This document shows positions 17,657-29,009 of a stretch of DNA of 64,000 nucleotides, one piece after another (the first letter of the stretch is position 1; each line of letters starts with the position of its first letter). Source of the DNA: Muricea muricata (lineage: Eukaryota; Cnidaria; Anthozoa; Malacalcyonacea; Plexauridae); contig OY979729.1 of assembly GCA_963855995.1 (NCBI GenBank), forward strand, positions 10,000,115-10,064,114, read 5' to 3'. The notes beneath the pieces are model-generated. The model did not search any database. It saw only the letters and a list, made by a program, of their open reading frames with translations, and had not been told where the DNA came from. The position numbers and the translations under genes were made by a program.

Positions 17657-19646
17657 TTCACAGGCGGCCCAAACGCGCGCTAGACTGTAACAATTATTGT
17701 ATATTTGATATATAGAAAAATATATCACTACTAAGAATACATGCATGCAGCAACCCCTCGCCACTAACTAAGAGCATGCAACTATATTTTCGGAATTACA
17801 TGAAGTACTGAGATAGGTTGTTGTCATAGCAACACGGCAATTGTTAATCTTTCTTTGTATTTTTTTCAAAATGACAAAATATCAGTTTTTAATCCTTGTT
17901 TTATTGACAATTTTTTTAAATGGCACAACATTTGTCATCAGTATGTTATTACGCCTAATGTAAGCTTAAATTTGGTATAAAATACAACCTATTAATTACA
18001 TTAGTAATAAGAAGACAGTCTTGCATTTACAAAACATAAACTTACTCTGGAATTTAAACAGTGATTAGACTGGATGAGTACGGCTACGCCGGCCTTTATA
18101 AAGCATTAAAACACAAGTATAAATACGCATTATCAACAAACTTGCCTTGTGTTTCACGCCATAGTCAATTCTTGGCGCTTCTCTGTATTTTCCCCGAATT
18201 AATCTCTCTTCAAGAGTCTTGTGGCAGTCGTTTTCGTCTTATTTGTCGCCTTTTTGGATGCCTTAGGTGTTTGCTACTCCTGATAGTCCGCCATATTCCT
18301 GAGATCAGAAATGACCACCCTTCGTTGGTTGTGAAAGTTGCCAAATCTTTTTGCAAAAATACGAAATATTGTAGTGCAATATAGTCCGCCATATTTTTGA
18401 GGCGGTGATATTTGATGAACTTCAGACTTCGCTATTCTTTCCTTTTCCCTGGTGTAAATAGCCGTGCGGAATTAGTACCCTCGCACGGCGCTTCGCGCCG
18501 TTGGCTCGGGGAAAATATATTTTAAAATGAAATTTACTTGCCTATTTGATTGTGTGTACTGCTTTTGTTGTTATTTTGCTGTTATAATATTTTTTAAAAG
18601 CTTTACAGTCGATGGTTGCGACGAGTCACTTGTGTACATATAATAAGTAAAAGGCTGCAGACTCCCGCCCGTCGATCCGTCGACGCGAGCACTTTGAGTC
18701 AAAAATTCGCCCACTTAAATAACTCCATTCTCAAAAAAAAAGTCGTCAGCATGTAGATCAGATGCCGTTCTTCGAAAATACTACGATACTTTGCCGAGAT
18801 CCACACGATTTCGACAATTATTCAACGATGAAAATCAAAATCGCTTTTATGTCGAACTTGGAAAGACCGATCACTGCTACGGCGGCGGCTTGGCAGCCAG
18901 GCCTTCTTGACCGTTGGGATTTACAGGGGGGGGCAGACAGCGCCAGCGCGCAGCATGCAAATACCAAGCAAATATTTCCGGTAACAGACAGCCAATGGCT
19001 ACGGAGCTAGAGACTGTTTACATAATTTGAAATCTGATCTTCGAAACTTTTTAAACTAATACTATGAACTCGATATGCTGTCGAAAAAAAGAAAATTAAA
19101 CGGAAATATTTGCTTGGTGTTTGCATGCTGAGCGCTGGCGCCGTCTGCCCCCCCCCCCCCTGTAAACCCCAACGGTCAAGAAGGCCTGGCTGCCAAGCCG
19201 CCGCCGTAGCAGTGATCGGTCTTTCCAAGTTCGACATAAAAGCGATTTTGATTTTCATCGTTGAATAATTGTCGAAATCGTGTGGATCTCGGCAAAGTAT
19301 CGTAGTATTCTCGAAGAACGGCATCTGATCTACATGCTGACGACTTTTGTTTGAGAATGGAGTTATTTAAGTGGGCGAATTTTTGACTCAAAGTGCTCGC
19401 GTCGACGGATCGACGGGCGGGAGTCTGCAGCCTTTTACTTATTATATGTACACAAGTGACTCGTCGCAACCATCGACTTCAAAGCGTTTAAAAAATATTA
19501 TAACAGCAAAATAACAACAAAAGCAGTACACACAATCAAATAGGCAAGTAAATTTCATTTTAAAATATATTTTAGTGATATATTTTTCTATATATCAAAT
19601 ATACAATAATTGTTACAGTCTAGCGCGCGTTTGGGCCGCCTGTGAG
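17657..19646. mobile_element. ~2-kb TIR element with nested foldback
   Basis: The termini share CACAGGCGGCCCAAACGCGC and continue for ~73 bp in inverted orientation. Flanking GCTAT/AGCTATT on both sides is a probable 5-7-bp target duplication. Inside, 18511-18980 and 19100-19575 form a second inverted repeat centred near 19043; both arms carry TACTATCG/CGATAGTA-like and GCCAGGCCTTCTTGACCGTT sequence, giving mirror-image ORFs of 82 and 105 aa that I do not regard as genes. No transposase recognised in the single-copy part (17733-18510). Confidence 0.75.
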
Positions 19647-19654
19647 CTATTAAG

Positions 19655-19684
19655 TCTGAAGTCTCCACGATATAATTTGTTGGG
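19655..19684 (+). repeat. 30-bp direct repeat (right copy)
   Basis: Second copy of the sequence at 16763-16792, starting eight bases after the end of the TIR element. Confidence 0.85.
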
Positions 19685-19831
19685 AACTTTAGACTAACAT
19701 ATGTATTTCTGGAATTGGAATGTAAAATGTCTCTTACCTTTTATTTGCCGTTTTAAAACATTTCTGGAGCAATTTTTTGATAAAGAACCTTCCTGTCCCT
19801 TTTTGTTGACTATTACATGTTAAAAATTGTG

Positions 19832-20236
19832 TTTTGTATGTAGATATTTCAGTAGAATTTGCGTTTGATTCTTGTGTAGAAATTTCTAAATTTCCTTAAA
19901 AGTAGGAATACAACAGAAAATGACGGAAGCACGCTCTCATCGCTCCTCGGTAAAGTTTCGCGGTAGAATTTGTCGTTTTAAAACATTTTGCATGAGAATT
20001 TTTGCACGTAAAACCTTCTTGCGGTTTAGATGTTCTAGCATACATGTTAAAATGCGTGTTTTGTTGACATATTCCGCTGGAAATTGAGTTTAAACGACGT
20101 GTTTAGGTCGGCTCACGCGGCTTGTGCCCAGCGGTATCACCCATTAGCGGCGGCACCGACTTCTGACACCGAAAAAAAAAAACAGAAACCGGGCGAATTT
20201 AAAACTCCGCCTCGCCTACGGCAGGCGGAGTAAAAA
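19832..20236 (+). repeat. ~400-bp direct repeat outside the left end of the giant inverted repeat
   Basis: Begins TTTTGTATG and TAGATATTTCAGTAGAATTT, runs through TTTTGCATGAGAAT, ACCTTCTTGCGGTTTAGATG and GGTCGGCTCACGCGG, an A-run (11 A here), and ends in a perfect 9-bp stem hairpin ACTCCGCCT / AGGCGGAGT at 20204-20231 followed by AAAAA. The same sequence, same orientation, is at 47231-47644. Its first half also resembles the 19740-19835 stretch, suggesting an internal ~220-bp duplication. Confidence 0.88.
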
Positions 20237-20435
20237 GGCAATTTAATTTTAATTTTGTGAATTTCGATTACAAAACATGCCTTGGACTGTCGACCAATTG
20301 ATTTCGTCAGGCGATTACAGACTTGTGAGAGGAGGGGGGTAGCCTAATCACTAAAATGTAGTGAAAAAAGGACTTTCCATCTAATGGTGGGAGCAGGTTG
20401 GCGGGAACACTGTAGCAAAAACACTGATTTTCCCT

Positions 20436-20671
20436 GTAGCAAAAAAGATGGCAAATGTCGATTTTACCAGAGTGCATGGTAGTCTGAAATTGTTTAAAAA
20501 GGCAAATTAACGTCTTTTAAAGAACAGACAGAAGACAATAGGTTATTTTCACACTTGTGTTAAAATTTCAATCCAGTAGCTTTGTTTCTTGTCATCTTTT
20601 CCCACGTATTCTTTCTTGATACCTGCAATGCATTCTGGTAAAATCGACATGTCGCCATCTTTTTTGCTACG
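20436..20671. mobile_element. MITE with GTAGCAAAAAAGATGGC termini (left arm)
   Basis: The ends GTAGCAAAAAAGATGGC and GCCATCTTTTTTGCTAC are inverted and continue through TGTCGATTTTACCAGA. A second, diverged member lies at 26128-26356. Both have mirror copies in the right arm (45936-46170 and 40253-40481), so they inserted before the large duplication. Confidence 0.85.
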
Positions 20672-22111
20672 GTGAATGCAAGGAAAAGTGCACCGTGTGA
20701 CAGGGCCTTAAGGGTAAGAGGTGGATAGAGAAGGAGACGGAGCAGTTACAAGTGCAAGAAAAATTGCACCGTGTGACAGGGCCTTGAGGGTGGGAGGTGG
20801 ATAGGAGGAGACAGAGCAGGATGTGGGAGTCGTGCAAGGTCGGGATGTTAAAAAAGAACAAGGAATGTTATGTTTTTAATGCCTTTAGACATTTCTTGAG
20901 GCAATTAAAATTCAAACTGTCAAATCCAAACACTGTACAGAATGGCCGACTTTACGTGGTCTTTAGTTTTTACACAACCACTTGCATTGTTATCTTTTGC
21001 AGTTTGTTTACCATTTCAGTTATCTATCTTCAATAGAATTCTTTGAAATTTGTTTGTAGATCAACAAAATGCTTAACCTCCTCTCAACAACTGGCAGATT
21101 ATGAAAAATGAAATTGTTAAAGGTATTGGAATATTGCATGTACAATATTGAATATGGGACAATTTGGGACAGTATAATTTTGGACATGACGGTTTCATTC
21201 TCACCTAATTTGACGATTATTTTGTGGGTACACATACCATGGAATCTCATGTGCTCCAGAAGCATTTTAATCTTAGAAAAAGTCAAATAATGATGAACTG
21301 TGTTTTAAAAGAAAGTTAGAATCTTATTTGGTTCAAATCAATTGAATTATGGCCCAAGAGTTCATGAAAACACATACAAAAGGCTTTCTTAAAAAACTGA
21401 AATATCAAATCTAGCAATTTTATATGTTATGCCTCTAAACAACACAATTCTGTTTCTAAAAATTGGTACCCTACTAGACCTATATGCATGATTATACTAA
21501 TTTGGACATATTTATTTTTACCCATTAAAATATAAATTTGTGTTTAATCATTCGTGTTTGTCATTATTTGACTTTGTAATGTTGATTAAACATAAGGAGA
21601 TTGAGGTGACTTTGCCAGAAACAAAAACATCCATTATTATACTAAAATTTCAATATATGTAGCAATTAAAACTAACCACAGGAAATATATTTCTACTTTT
21701 TAATTGAAATGTTTCTGTTATATGCACTATATCATATTTTTGATAAAAAATTACAACACCTATGTTATTTCCTGGTTTACTATCTCAATCATCTTTTGTT
21801 TAAGCTGGCTTTGAGTGTTCATTTGAAAGTTTGGAAAGTTCATTTGAAAATCACAATAGTTCTCAATGTTATATTGGACCCTTTAAAGTTAAAAAAATAC
21901 TTTGTAATATTTTATACTACTGGTAATTTATCTTAGATACAGACTTTGTGATTTTGTACTAGAATGTTGACTTTCAAACTTTAAGATGAACTACTTATTA
22001 AGGACAAAATAAGCTAGCATATTGTCTTTTGTTTACAAAGTGGAACTTGTTTGGAATTGAGATGAACTGATGCAGTTGTTCTTTAACTTTATCAATTAAT
22101 TACATATCTTA

Positions 22112-22297
22112 AATGAAAAAGAAAACCACAACTTGCCAAATAAATTCTGTGGGCTCTTTTTATTAGCAAAGAAAAGATGTGGCAGATGTAAGAATTTAAG
22201 AGTAAAAAAGTTTCCTTGGACTAAAAAAATTGACAGTATGCCAGATTTTCTAGATAAACAAGCAGTACAGATGTTGGCCAATAATAAGTATAAGTAA
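22112..22297 (+). pseudogene. possible coding fragment, unknown
   Basis: An open stretch without ATG reading ...LLAKKRCGRCKNLRVKKFPW, then KIDSMPDFLDKQAVQMLANN, then KYK and stop TAA at 22295. Composition (KRCGRCK pair of cysteines, balanced charged helix) looks more protein-like than neighbouring frames. Mirror copy at 44312-44497 (-). Not recognised; could be a transposon remnant or chance. Confidence 0.2.
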
Positions 22298-23874
22298 CTA
22301 CAATTTTTAATTTTAAAAGTTTTCTATTGATGCCTGGATACAGTAAATACTTTACCAGAGTTCTTCGTATTACATCAACTTGAAAAAGTTTTAAGTCACA
22401 TGAAGCTTTTAGTTGATACTATGTAATTTCAAATTTTACAGACTTCTTAATTAACATGCCAAATTTACCTTGTTGAACATAAGGTCTTTCCTGAGAAAAA
22501 GTAAAACTGTCTGGCATTATATGGAGTAGAATAATTTAAATTAGTTTGAGACTTTGATTTGATAACAATTTTGATTTGTACTATTTACAATACAAGTGAC
22601 CGGGTTGTATCGGATATACAAACCCAAGCTGAAGGCGAGATATCTGACATACACAGATGCGAATGTTGTAAATGGCTTGTGAAGCTCGTCAATTTTATAC
22701 ATCAGATCTATAGCAAAGTGATTTTGAAAATACCGATTCTGTAAGATGAGAAAATGATTTCTTTTGTGTTTCCTGTATGATTTATTACTTTATAAGTTTC
22801 TTAATTAAAATTACAACATATTGCCTACTGGAACTTTTTATATTGTTTGGTTGTGGTGAATTTGTATTTTGGCAATTGAAATATTTCTGAATTTGTATGT
22901 GCATTTCCTTTGCTTCAGTTCAAGTTTACATTTCAAATATTCCACTTTGTAATACTTGCGTGGTAATAATAATATAAGAAAACAGGTTTACATGGCTCTT
23001 GAATATAGTCTTTTCAACAAGTAAGTAAAGATGAATTTATACTTCAAAGAGATATGTTCCTAACCTGACAATGGTACCTTCCAAAAAGACTAAATTTAAA
23101 TTGATTCTTCGAATAAATTTTTTACTTTTCAATCCAAGATCAATCTAAGTTATGTATTTCTACTTTTATTTTGGTCTCTTTAACACTGAAACTATCAATT
23201 GTATATAAAGCAACTTCACTATCGAGTGACTTCATTAGTTGCTGGGCAAAGCCAAAGCATTGATTTTTCGGCTGTTTTCAATGAAAAATAGAATTTTGCC
23301 CAAAGTTATTTCAAATAAATTATCACAATTTGAACAAAAAGCTTCTGTTCTTGTGCCCACCAGAAAAATGAGATGTCTGAGACTTTCTTTGTATTTTTTT
23401 GCGAAAAATAGATCGCATGCACTGTTATGCAAAGAAAAGTGTAAGAGATTGGTTTCTGAAAAATGTCGTGCTACACACAATATTCTAAAAATGCTTGGTT
23501 TTTATTCTATGTATTTTTGAATTTTTTGTTAAAAAAAATAAAGGTAGCAATGTTTAGTGCATTTCACATTGTCAGGTTAGAAACGCAATAAGAAAAATGT
23601 GGCTCCGAACATTACAGCTTGGTCAATTTGGAATTTATAAAAAAATCGTTTCTTCGTTGTTTTTCGACGTTTTGAAGGGTTGTTTCGAGTACAAAAAAGT
23701 ATTTTTAGGAAGAATTATGTGCCCACGTTACATGTCTCAAAGCCATCAAAATTCGTTGGTAATTCGTGCATGTATTTTTTCTGACTTATAAAAGCACAAT
23801 TGATTAAAAATGATATTTTTCTTTTGACAAAAATACCTTTCTTCTGTGAGGCTGGCTGTATTTGAAAAAGCGTT

Positions 23875-23965
23875 GGTCAACGCTCCGCCAAAACTCGTGG
23901 GTTTTCTCCGGGTACTCCGGTTCTTCCCACTGGGAGAGTTGACAGGGTAGTTACATATGGTTATA
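23875..23965 (+). repeat. SINE-tail fragment
   Basis: GTGGGTTTTCTCCGGGTACT followed by CCGGTTC matches the region downstream of the B-box in the tRNA-derived repeat at 30185-30430. No Pol III boxes here, so a 5'-truncated copy. Mirror copy in the right arm near 42650-42735. Confidence 0.5.
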
Positions 23966-24433
23966 AAAATGTGACTAACTTTTGAAAACCTTTCTACTTA
24001 GACTTGTTAAGCCTTCTCGTCATCTCTATCAGTTGCATGTTTTGAGCCACATGTTTTTCTTTGTAATTGTGAAACAACTCGTTATATGCTGGGTAAACCT
24101 TTGCAAAACTCTCAAAATTTATCACTTCAAGTTGTTTCATTGTTATAATATATTTTGAAGTATAAACATTTACTTACGTTGAAAAGACCCAAGTTTTTTA
24201 GGACTTTGTTCATTCACTTGTGTTATTGTTCTCTCTGCCATGTTCTGTTTTCTTCTGTTGTTATTTTAATAAGTACAATGTGTGGTAGTTAATCTCTTTT
24301 TATTGTTATTCAAATTGTATGTAATCTTTACAAATTTTTTCAATAAATTGTTTACAAATTTTACTTGTGACCCCTTTTTAATTAAAAATTCAATTCCCAT
24401 GGGAATTGAGAAATTGAATAAAAAAAATCCCCC

Positions 24434-24549
24434 TACCCCGGCCAGCTCCCCAAGTGCCACTTCCACCTAAGTAGAAGTACTTATACATGTAGTACAAGTA
24501 CTTCTACTTATTCACGGTGGAAGTAGCACTCGGAGAACTGGCCGGGGTA
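24434..24549. repeat. foldback hairpin, TACCCCGGCCAG ends
   Basis: Arms TACCCCGGCCAGCTCC...GTGCCACTTCCACC and AAGTAGAAGTACTT pair across a short ACATGTAG loop. Mirror copy 42060-42175. Next to it (~24390) is the palindrome CAATTCCCATGGGAATTG. Confidence 0.85.
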
Positions 24550-25384
24550 GCCGGCAAAGAGAAGACCAACTTTGCAAGTGCTAATACAATTGCTAAGTTG
24601 ATCTTCCCTAGAGAGCAGCCGCGCGTACCTAACAAATTAAAACAACAAACGTTAGTGACTTAAGTACTTAGCATGCAAATTTGATTCCCAAAGCCAAAAT
24701 GTCAAGTGCCCCCCGCTGATCCTACCAACTGCCTACCTGCCTCAGTTCTAAGCTGTCTTCCTCAGTTCTAAGCTCCTGCATTCCATTCGTTACCTTCACT
24801 TTCCTCACCATCGCACAGTCACTCACAGCTGATAAACCCGCATGCACCACCACCACCCCGACTGCCACCCAATTTCGAAAATTAAAAGAGTTAAAATTTC
24901 GGTAAAGTATGCATTTTAAATGCAATTTATTTGGATATTTTAGATCAAACGTAAACAGAAAAAGCTCGTACATAAAAACAGGTGAGAATTCTATTTAAAA
25001 TTTGCTTGCAAAATATAAAACTTAATTCGCATTTTTCTTAGTTAATAGTATAGATCAATTTAGTTGATGTTGAAACCTACTCTTAACTGTTTTGTTAGAA
25101 GTGACGACAGATTTTGGTTTTTAAGCATACTTTCAAAAATTTTAATTCCTTTAATAAACCTAATCCCATGCAACTTACACACGGCGCACACCCTCGCAGT
25201 CCATACATTTAGCTAATAAATTACGTTATAAACAAAAAAGCAAAATAAAAAGATAAATTACGTTATCTCTAGCTACTTAAACCCACTTAGACTGAGTTTT
25301 TGATTGAATTTTCAAACGTAAAACCTTAGCTGAATGGGCATGGGCTTTTCGTTGTGTTAACTGTTCCGGAGTAAATATAAACCT

Positions 25385-25626
25385 GGGGCCGGTTGTATCA
25401 AAGGCGTTTAGCTTAAACGGTGGATAAGTGAAATTTAAAAATCAGTTTTACACCTAGTACGGAACCGAAATTATGAGTTGAAATAGAATAAATATTTAGT
25501 TTTATATATAATTGTTCTTCTCAGGTCAAATAACTTCAGCTGGTTTGTTTATACAACATGGAAACTTGTTTCATATTTTTGACTTATCCACCGTTTAAGC
25601 TAAACGCCTTTGATACAACCGGCCCC
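25385..25626. mobile_element. 242-bp MITE with ~45-bp perfect TIRs
   Basis: Begins GGGGCCGGTTGTATCAAAGG and continues CGTTTAGCTTAAACGGTGGA TAAGT; ends with the exact complement. Mirror copy 40983-41224, so it predates the inverted duplication. Confidence 0.9.
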
Positions 25627-26127
25627 TGATACTTACCAAAGTCCAAGGCTGGGTCAAATAAGCATGAGAATTAGGCAAAAATAAAAAGCAATTGAAACTC
25701 AACAGATTCACTAAAGTTGGTTTTTTTTTGGCAACTTATATCCTTAAGTGTAGATGACATGCAATTTTTAATGCCGTAATTCTCACACTTATTTAACCGA
25801 AACGCCTTCATTTGCATGGTACCTCGCAGCTGCTCTCAAACCACCTTCGTAATTTGCTTTAGTGTACACAAACAATGACTTCATTGTTCCTGCTTACCAA
25901 AACAAATCTGAAAGCACCAAGATACTTATCATATTAATAATCAAAGAGGATTCGCATTATGCAGTAATTACCATAAACAGACGCATCACCATTGAAACAA
26001 AGCATGCCGTATTCCCATGGGAATTTAAAATGCACAAAAAAATATAATGATCCTACTGATTTGCATGGATGTATGAACCAAATTAGCTAAGAAACAAAGA
26101 AATGATATATTCCCTTGGGAATTTAAT

Positions 26128-26356
26128 GTAGCAAAAAGATGGCGGGTGTTGATTTTACCAGAATGCCTTGCGGTCTGAAATCGTTTAAAAACTTAAGGTA
26201 AATTAACCTCGTTTGAGGAACAGACAGATAGGTTATTTTGTCACTTGTGTTAAAATTCCGTCCATTAGCTTATCTTAAATATCATTTCACTGGTATTCTT
26301 GATTGATACCCGCATTAAATTCTGGTAAAATCGACATGCCACCATCTGTTTTGCTA
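26128..26356. mobile_element. MITE, second member of the GTAGCAAAA family
   Basis: Ends GTAGCAAAAAGATGGC and ATGCCACCATCTGTTTTGCTAC-type complement, with GATTTTACCAGAATG / ATTCTGGTAAAATC inside. Related to 20436-20671 but clearly diverged. Mirror copy 40253-40481. Confidence 0.85.
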
Positions 26357-27297
26357 CGGTGAATTGGAATACAAGTCAAATTTTCTCGCTTTTTAACCAG
26401 AGAACACATTCTTTAAAGGTAGAACGACGGAATTGATCGTTTGCAATCGACGCCATCTTTGTTGACGTTTGAAACACATGGCAACCACAAAGTATCTATT
26501 CATTATATCTGATCCTATCGAGCCATACATCTTTAAAGTATCATTCATAATACGCTAAAACTAACGATGAAATAGTAAATTGACACAAGTACTTCGCTGT
26601 AAACAGCTGAAGTAATCTGCAGAGTCAACCAAGATGGCGCCCAATCACACGAAATGACGTCATGTGCAAACCAAGAATAGTGACAAAATGCATCAACTAT
26701 AATTTAGTGGCATTATTACGAAACTTATTTTTGTAAAACGTTCAATCCTACATGTTATTTTGTTTTGTTTTTAGAAATATCCAAATCCAAATGTTAGAGA
26801 CGAAATTTCCAGGTGTTAAGGTATTGTTTCTTTAAAAAATATTGTCGACATTTACCATATTTTTACCTGTTTTTTGACTCGAAAATTGACTGCCAAACTC
26901 CTAGGTATTCTATTTAATTATTTTGTTGAATGTATTTGATATCAATGTTATTTCAATCCAATTTTTTTCACTTAATTTGCTGTCTTTTCTTTTTCATTAA
27001 CGAGAAATATCTATTAAATCCTCTTTGATCCCTCAATAATAAGTATCTTGTTTTCTACTAACTTGCACATTACCACTACTTTCTATTACAATGTCGTGTC
27101 TTCTTATTCTTGTGGATTGTTGTTTTGTGGGTCTTGCCGTCCAGGATCGTTCATTCTTTTCTCTTCTTGTGCGTTTTTTTCACATCCCATCACCCTTTGC
27201 AATAGTAGAAAGAATTAAGTCATGAGATGATAGTTACGAATAATTTATAAACTATAACATGATAAGTTTCTTGTACGTTTGCATGGTGAATACAATA

Positions 27298-27383
27298 TAC
27301 TTATTAAGCTTTGTGGAAACACCACGTAAATTTATTATTGCAATAATAAATTTACGTGGTGTTTCCACAAAGCTTAATAAGTA
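27298..27383. repeat. 86-bp perfect palindrome, left arm only
   Basis: 43-bp arms with no spacer, centre between 27340 and 27341 (TTATTATTG|CAATAATAA), containing TGTGGAAACACCACGTAA. The enclosing ~133-bp segment is flanked by AAACTATAACAT on both sides and is absent from the mirror arm, where a single AAACTATAACAT is present (near 39365-39380, complement). Confidence 0.95.
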
Positions 27384-27403
27384 AACTATAACATATTAAG
27401 CAC

Positions 27404-27538
27404 TTATTGGATGAGGTTTTTGTGATATGCGAAATGATCAATGTCGAGGTAAGAGTTATCAGCCGAGCCGAAGGCGAGTCAGATAACTCTTACCAAGACA
27501 TTGATAATTTTGCATATCACAAAAACCGAATCCGATAA
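27404..27538. repeat. foldback hairpin with GC-rich loop
   Basis: Arms of ~57 bp (TTATTGGATGAGGTTTTTGT, then GATATGC, ATCAATGTC, GGTAAGAGTTATC) around the loop AGCCGAGCCGAAGGCGAGTC. Mirror copy near 39222-39356. The adjacent 70- and 87-aa ORFs overlap its arm and are not supported as genes. Confidence 0.85.
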
Positions 27539-27758
27539 TTGCTTTATTATACATTGTAAGTCTTTTTCCTCGAGCAATTGACGAATTTCGCCTTCGGAAG
27601 AGCTTAAAAAGCAAGATGCCATAACATGAAACAGAAAATATCGAAAAAATGTTGTTGCCATGCCAACCATTGATGCCAACGAATACCGCATACTGTAATA
27701 ATCTGCACCGTAGGCTCAACATGCAGATAACTCAGTTATCTGCTAGCAGATAACTGAG

Positions 27759-27982
27759 CCATAGAATAAGAATACATAGAAGGGCCACTCGCGTCGGAGC
27801 CTTTGGAGTTTTTGAAGCCGCGCATGTCGCATTACGCACGTTATTAGCATTTTCTCAGCCAGTCAATTGCATTTTCTGGCCTATAGGAATGCTGAACTGG
27901 CTGGTGGCAGCCAGTAAACTGCATAAACATAGTGTGACATGTTGCACTGCTGAGTGGCCCTTCTATGTATTCTTATTGTATG
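27759..27982. mobile_element. 224-bp MITE, left-arm-only insertion with empty site in right arm
   Basis: TIRs of ~31 bp ending AATAAGAATACATAGAAGGG CCACTC. ACTGAG stands on both sides (27753-27758, 27983-27988). The mirror arm has the uninterrupted sequence GATAACTGAGTTATCTG near 39015-39035, an exact empty site. The insertion broke a 42-bp palindrome made of CAGATAACTCAGTTATCTG units that is still intact there. Confidence 0.92.
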
Positions 27983-28068
27983 ACTGAGTTATCTGCAGAT
28001 TGTGTGATAGTCGCATTTATCTGCATACAACTGACCAATCACAACGCATAAAACAACTGCAATGTATA

Positions 28069-28433
28069 GTAATTAACACTTATTGACTGAGACCGAGGGA
28101 AACAGTATGTTTTGTGGACCAGAGACTGTCGATGTCGAGGGTCCACAAAACATACTGCTTTCCCGAGGTCTCAGTCAATAAGTATTTTATTATATACTGA
28201 GTGCCAAAAGAGAAGAAAAGTACCACAAATCAATCAAACATGTGTAAAAAGGATTACCTTTTACCTGACATGGCTACGTGAGGCTTTGTGGATTTGTTGT
28301 CTACCGGTGAATAAAAGTAATGTCCACCGCTTAGCTACGTTGCCAGGGAGACAATAGAATTTCTCCACTATCACGTGATACGTTCTTAACCAATAAGAAA
28401 CAGGAATAAATGAACTTTGACACTCAGTATATT
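28069..28433. mobile_element. second left-arm-only insertion: hairpin plus TIR segment
   Basis: 28078-28182 is a hairpin (CTTATTGACTGAGACC...AACAGTATGTTTTGTGGACC and complement). 28191-28433 has inverted ends ATATACTGAGTG(C/T)CAAA. The mirror arm joins GCAATGTATA directly to ATAAAATAG (near 38915-38935). Probably one composite insertion or two successive ones. Confidence 0.8.
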
Positions 28434-29009
28434 ATAAAATAGTATTAATTAGGCCGGCCAAATTATTGTGTAAGCTGTTAATATGAAATTTTTTTATTAA
28501 AATCTCGAGAATCATTAATAAATCGTGAGCAAAACACAAAAGAAAATCATAGCCGTGAAGGAGTCTTTATTTCTCACACGCACACAACTTGCAGCTGCCC
28601 TAATTTATGAATTTAGATTAAAATATCTCGAGAATTAAACAACACGTAAGGAGTGTGTAAATTCTTAAAGCTCTTTCGAACAATAAAAATTAATATCTCG
28701 CACTAATCTCTCTCAAAAGCTCTCTCAAATTTATTGCCGATATCTCTTTGAGAATTACTGTGCACGTGAAATGTAACTTATATCAAAACTAGCTTACTTC
28801 AAGCTGTTTGGGAATCAAGATTTTACGTGTCAACGAGATCAAATATGAATCTAAGATGGCAGACAGCGCATTAAATTTCTATCTTTACGACCAACTCCCC
28901 AACGAAAGGCTTTAATTCGCTCGAAAGTCGAATTTTGTTTTTTTTTATTGTTTCAGGTAGTGAAAGATCCTGTGTGCTTTTTACAGTACTACCGACACTA
29001 GCAACGTTA

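Larger units (their letters stand above)
20800..24260. other. AT-rich stretch without recognised genes (left arm)
   Basis: About 3.4 kb of AT-rich DNA. Several 60-93-aa ORFs are conserved exactly in the mirror arm, but the arms are nearly identical at DNA level, so this says nothing about selection. Only 22112-22297 looks somewhat coding-like. No splice, promoter or known domain pattern that I can support. Confidence 0.5.

Noticed and set aside
18762..19469. Mirror-image ORFs starting MPFFENTTILC on both strands, as a gene pair
   Set aside because: They are the two arms of one foldback read in opposite directions; no splice sites or family similarity.
23239..23791. ORFs at 23.2-23.8 kb (93 and 64 aa) as a viral or giant-transposon gene
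   Set aside because: No motif that I can name, AT-rich lysine/phenylalanine bias, and exact mirror conservation is explained by the inverted repeat.
27459..27722. 70/87-aa ORFs near 27.5 and 39.1 kb as genes
   Set aside because: They run through the arm of a foldback hairpin; equal sequence in both giant arms only reflects the duplication.
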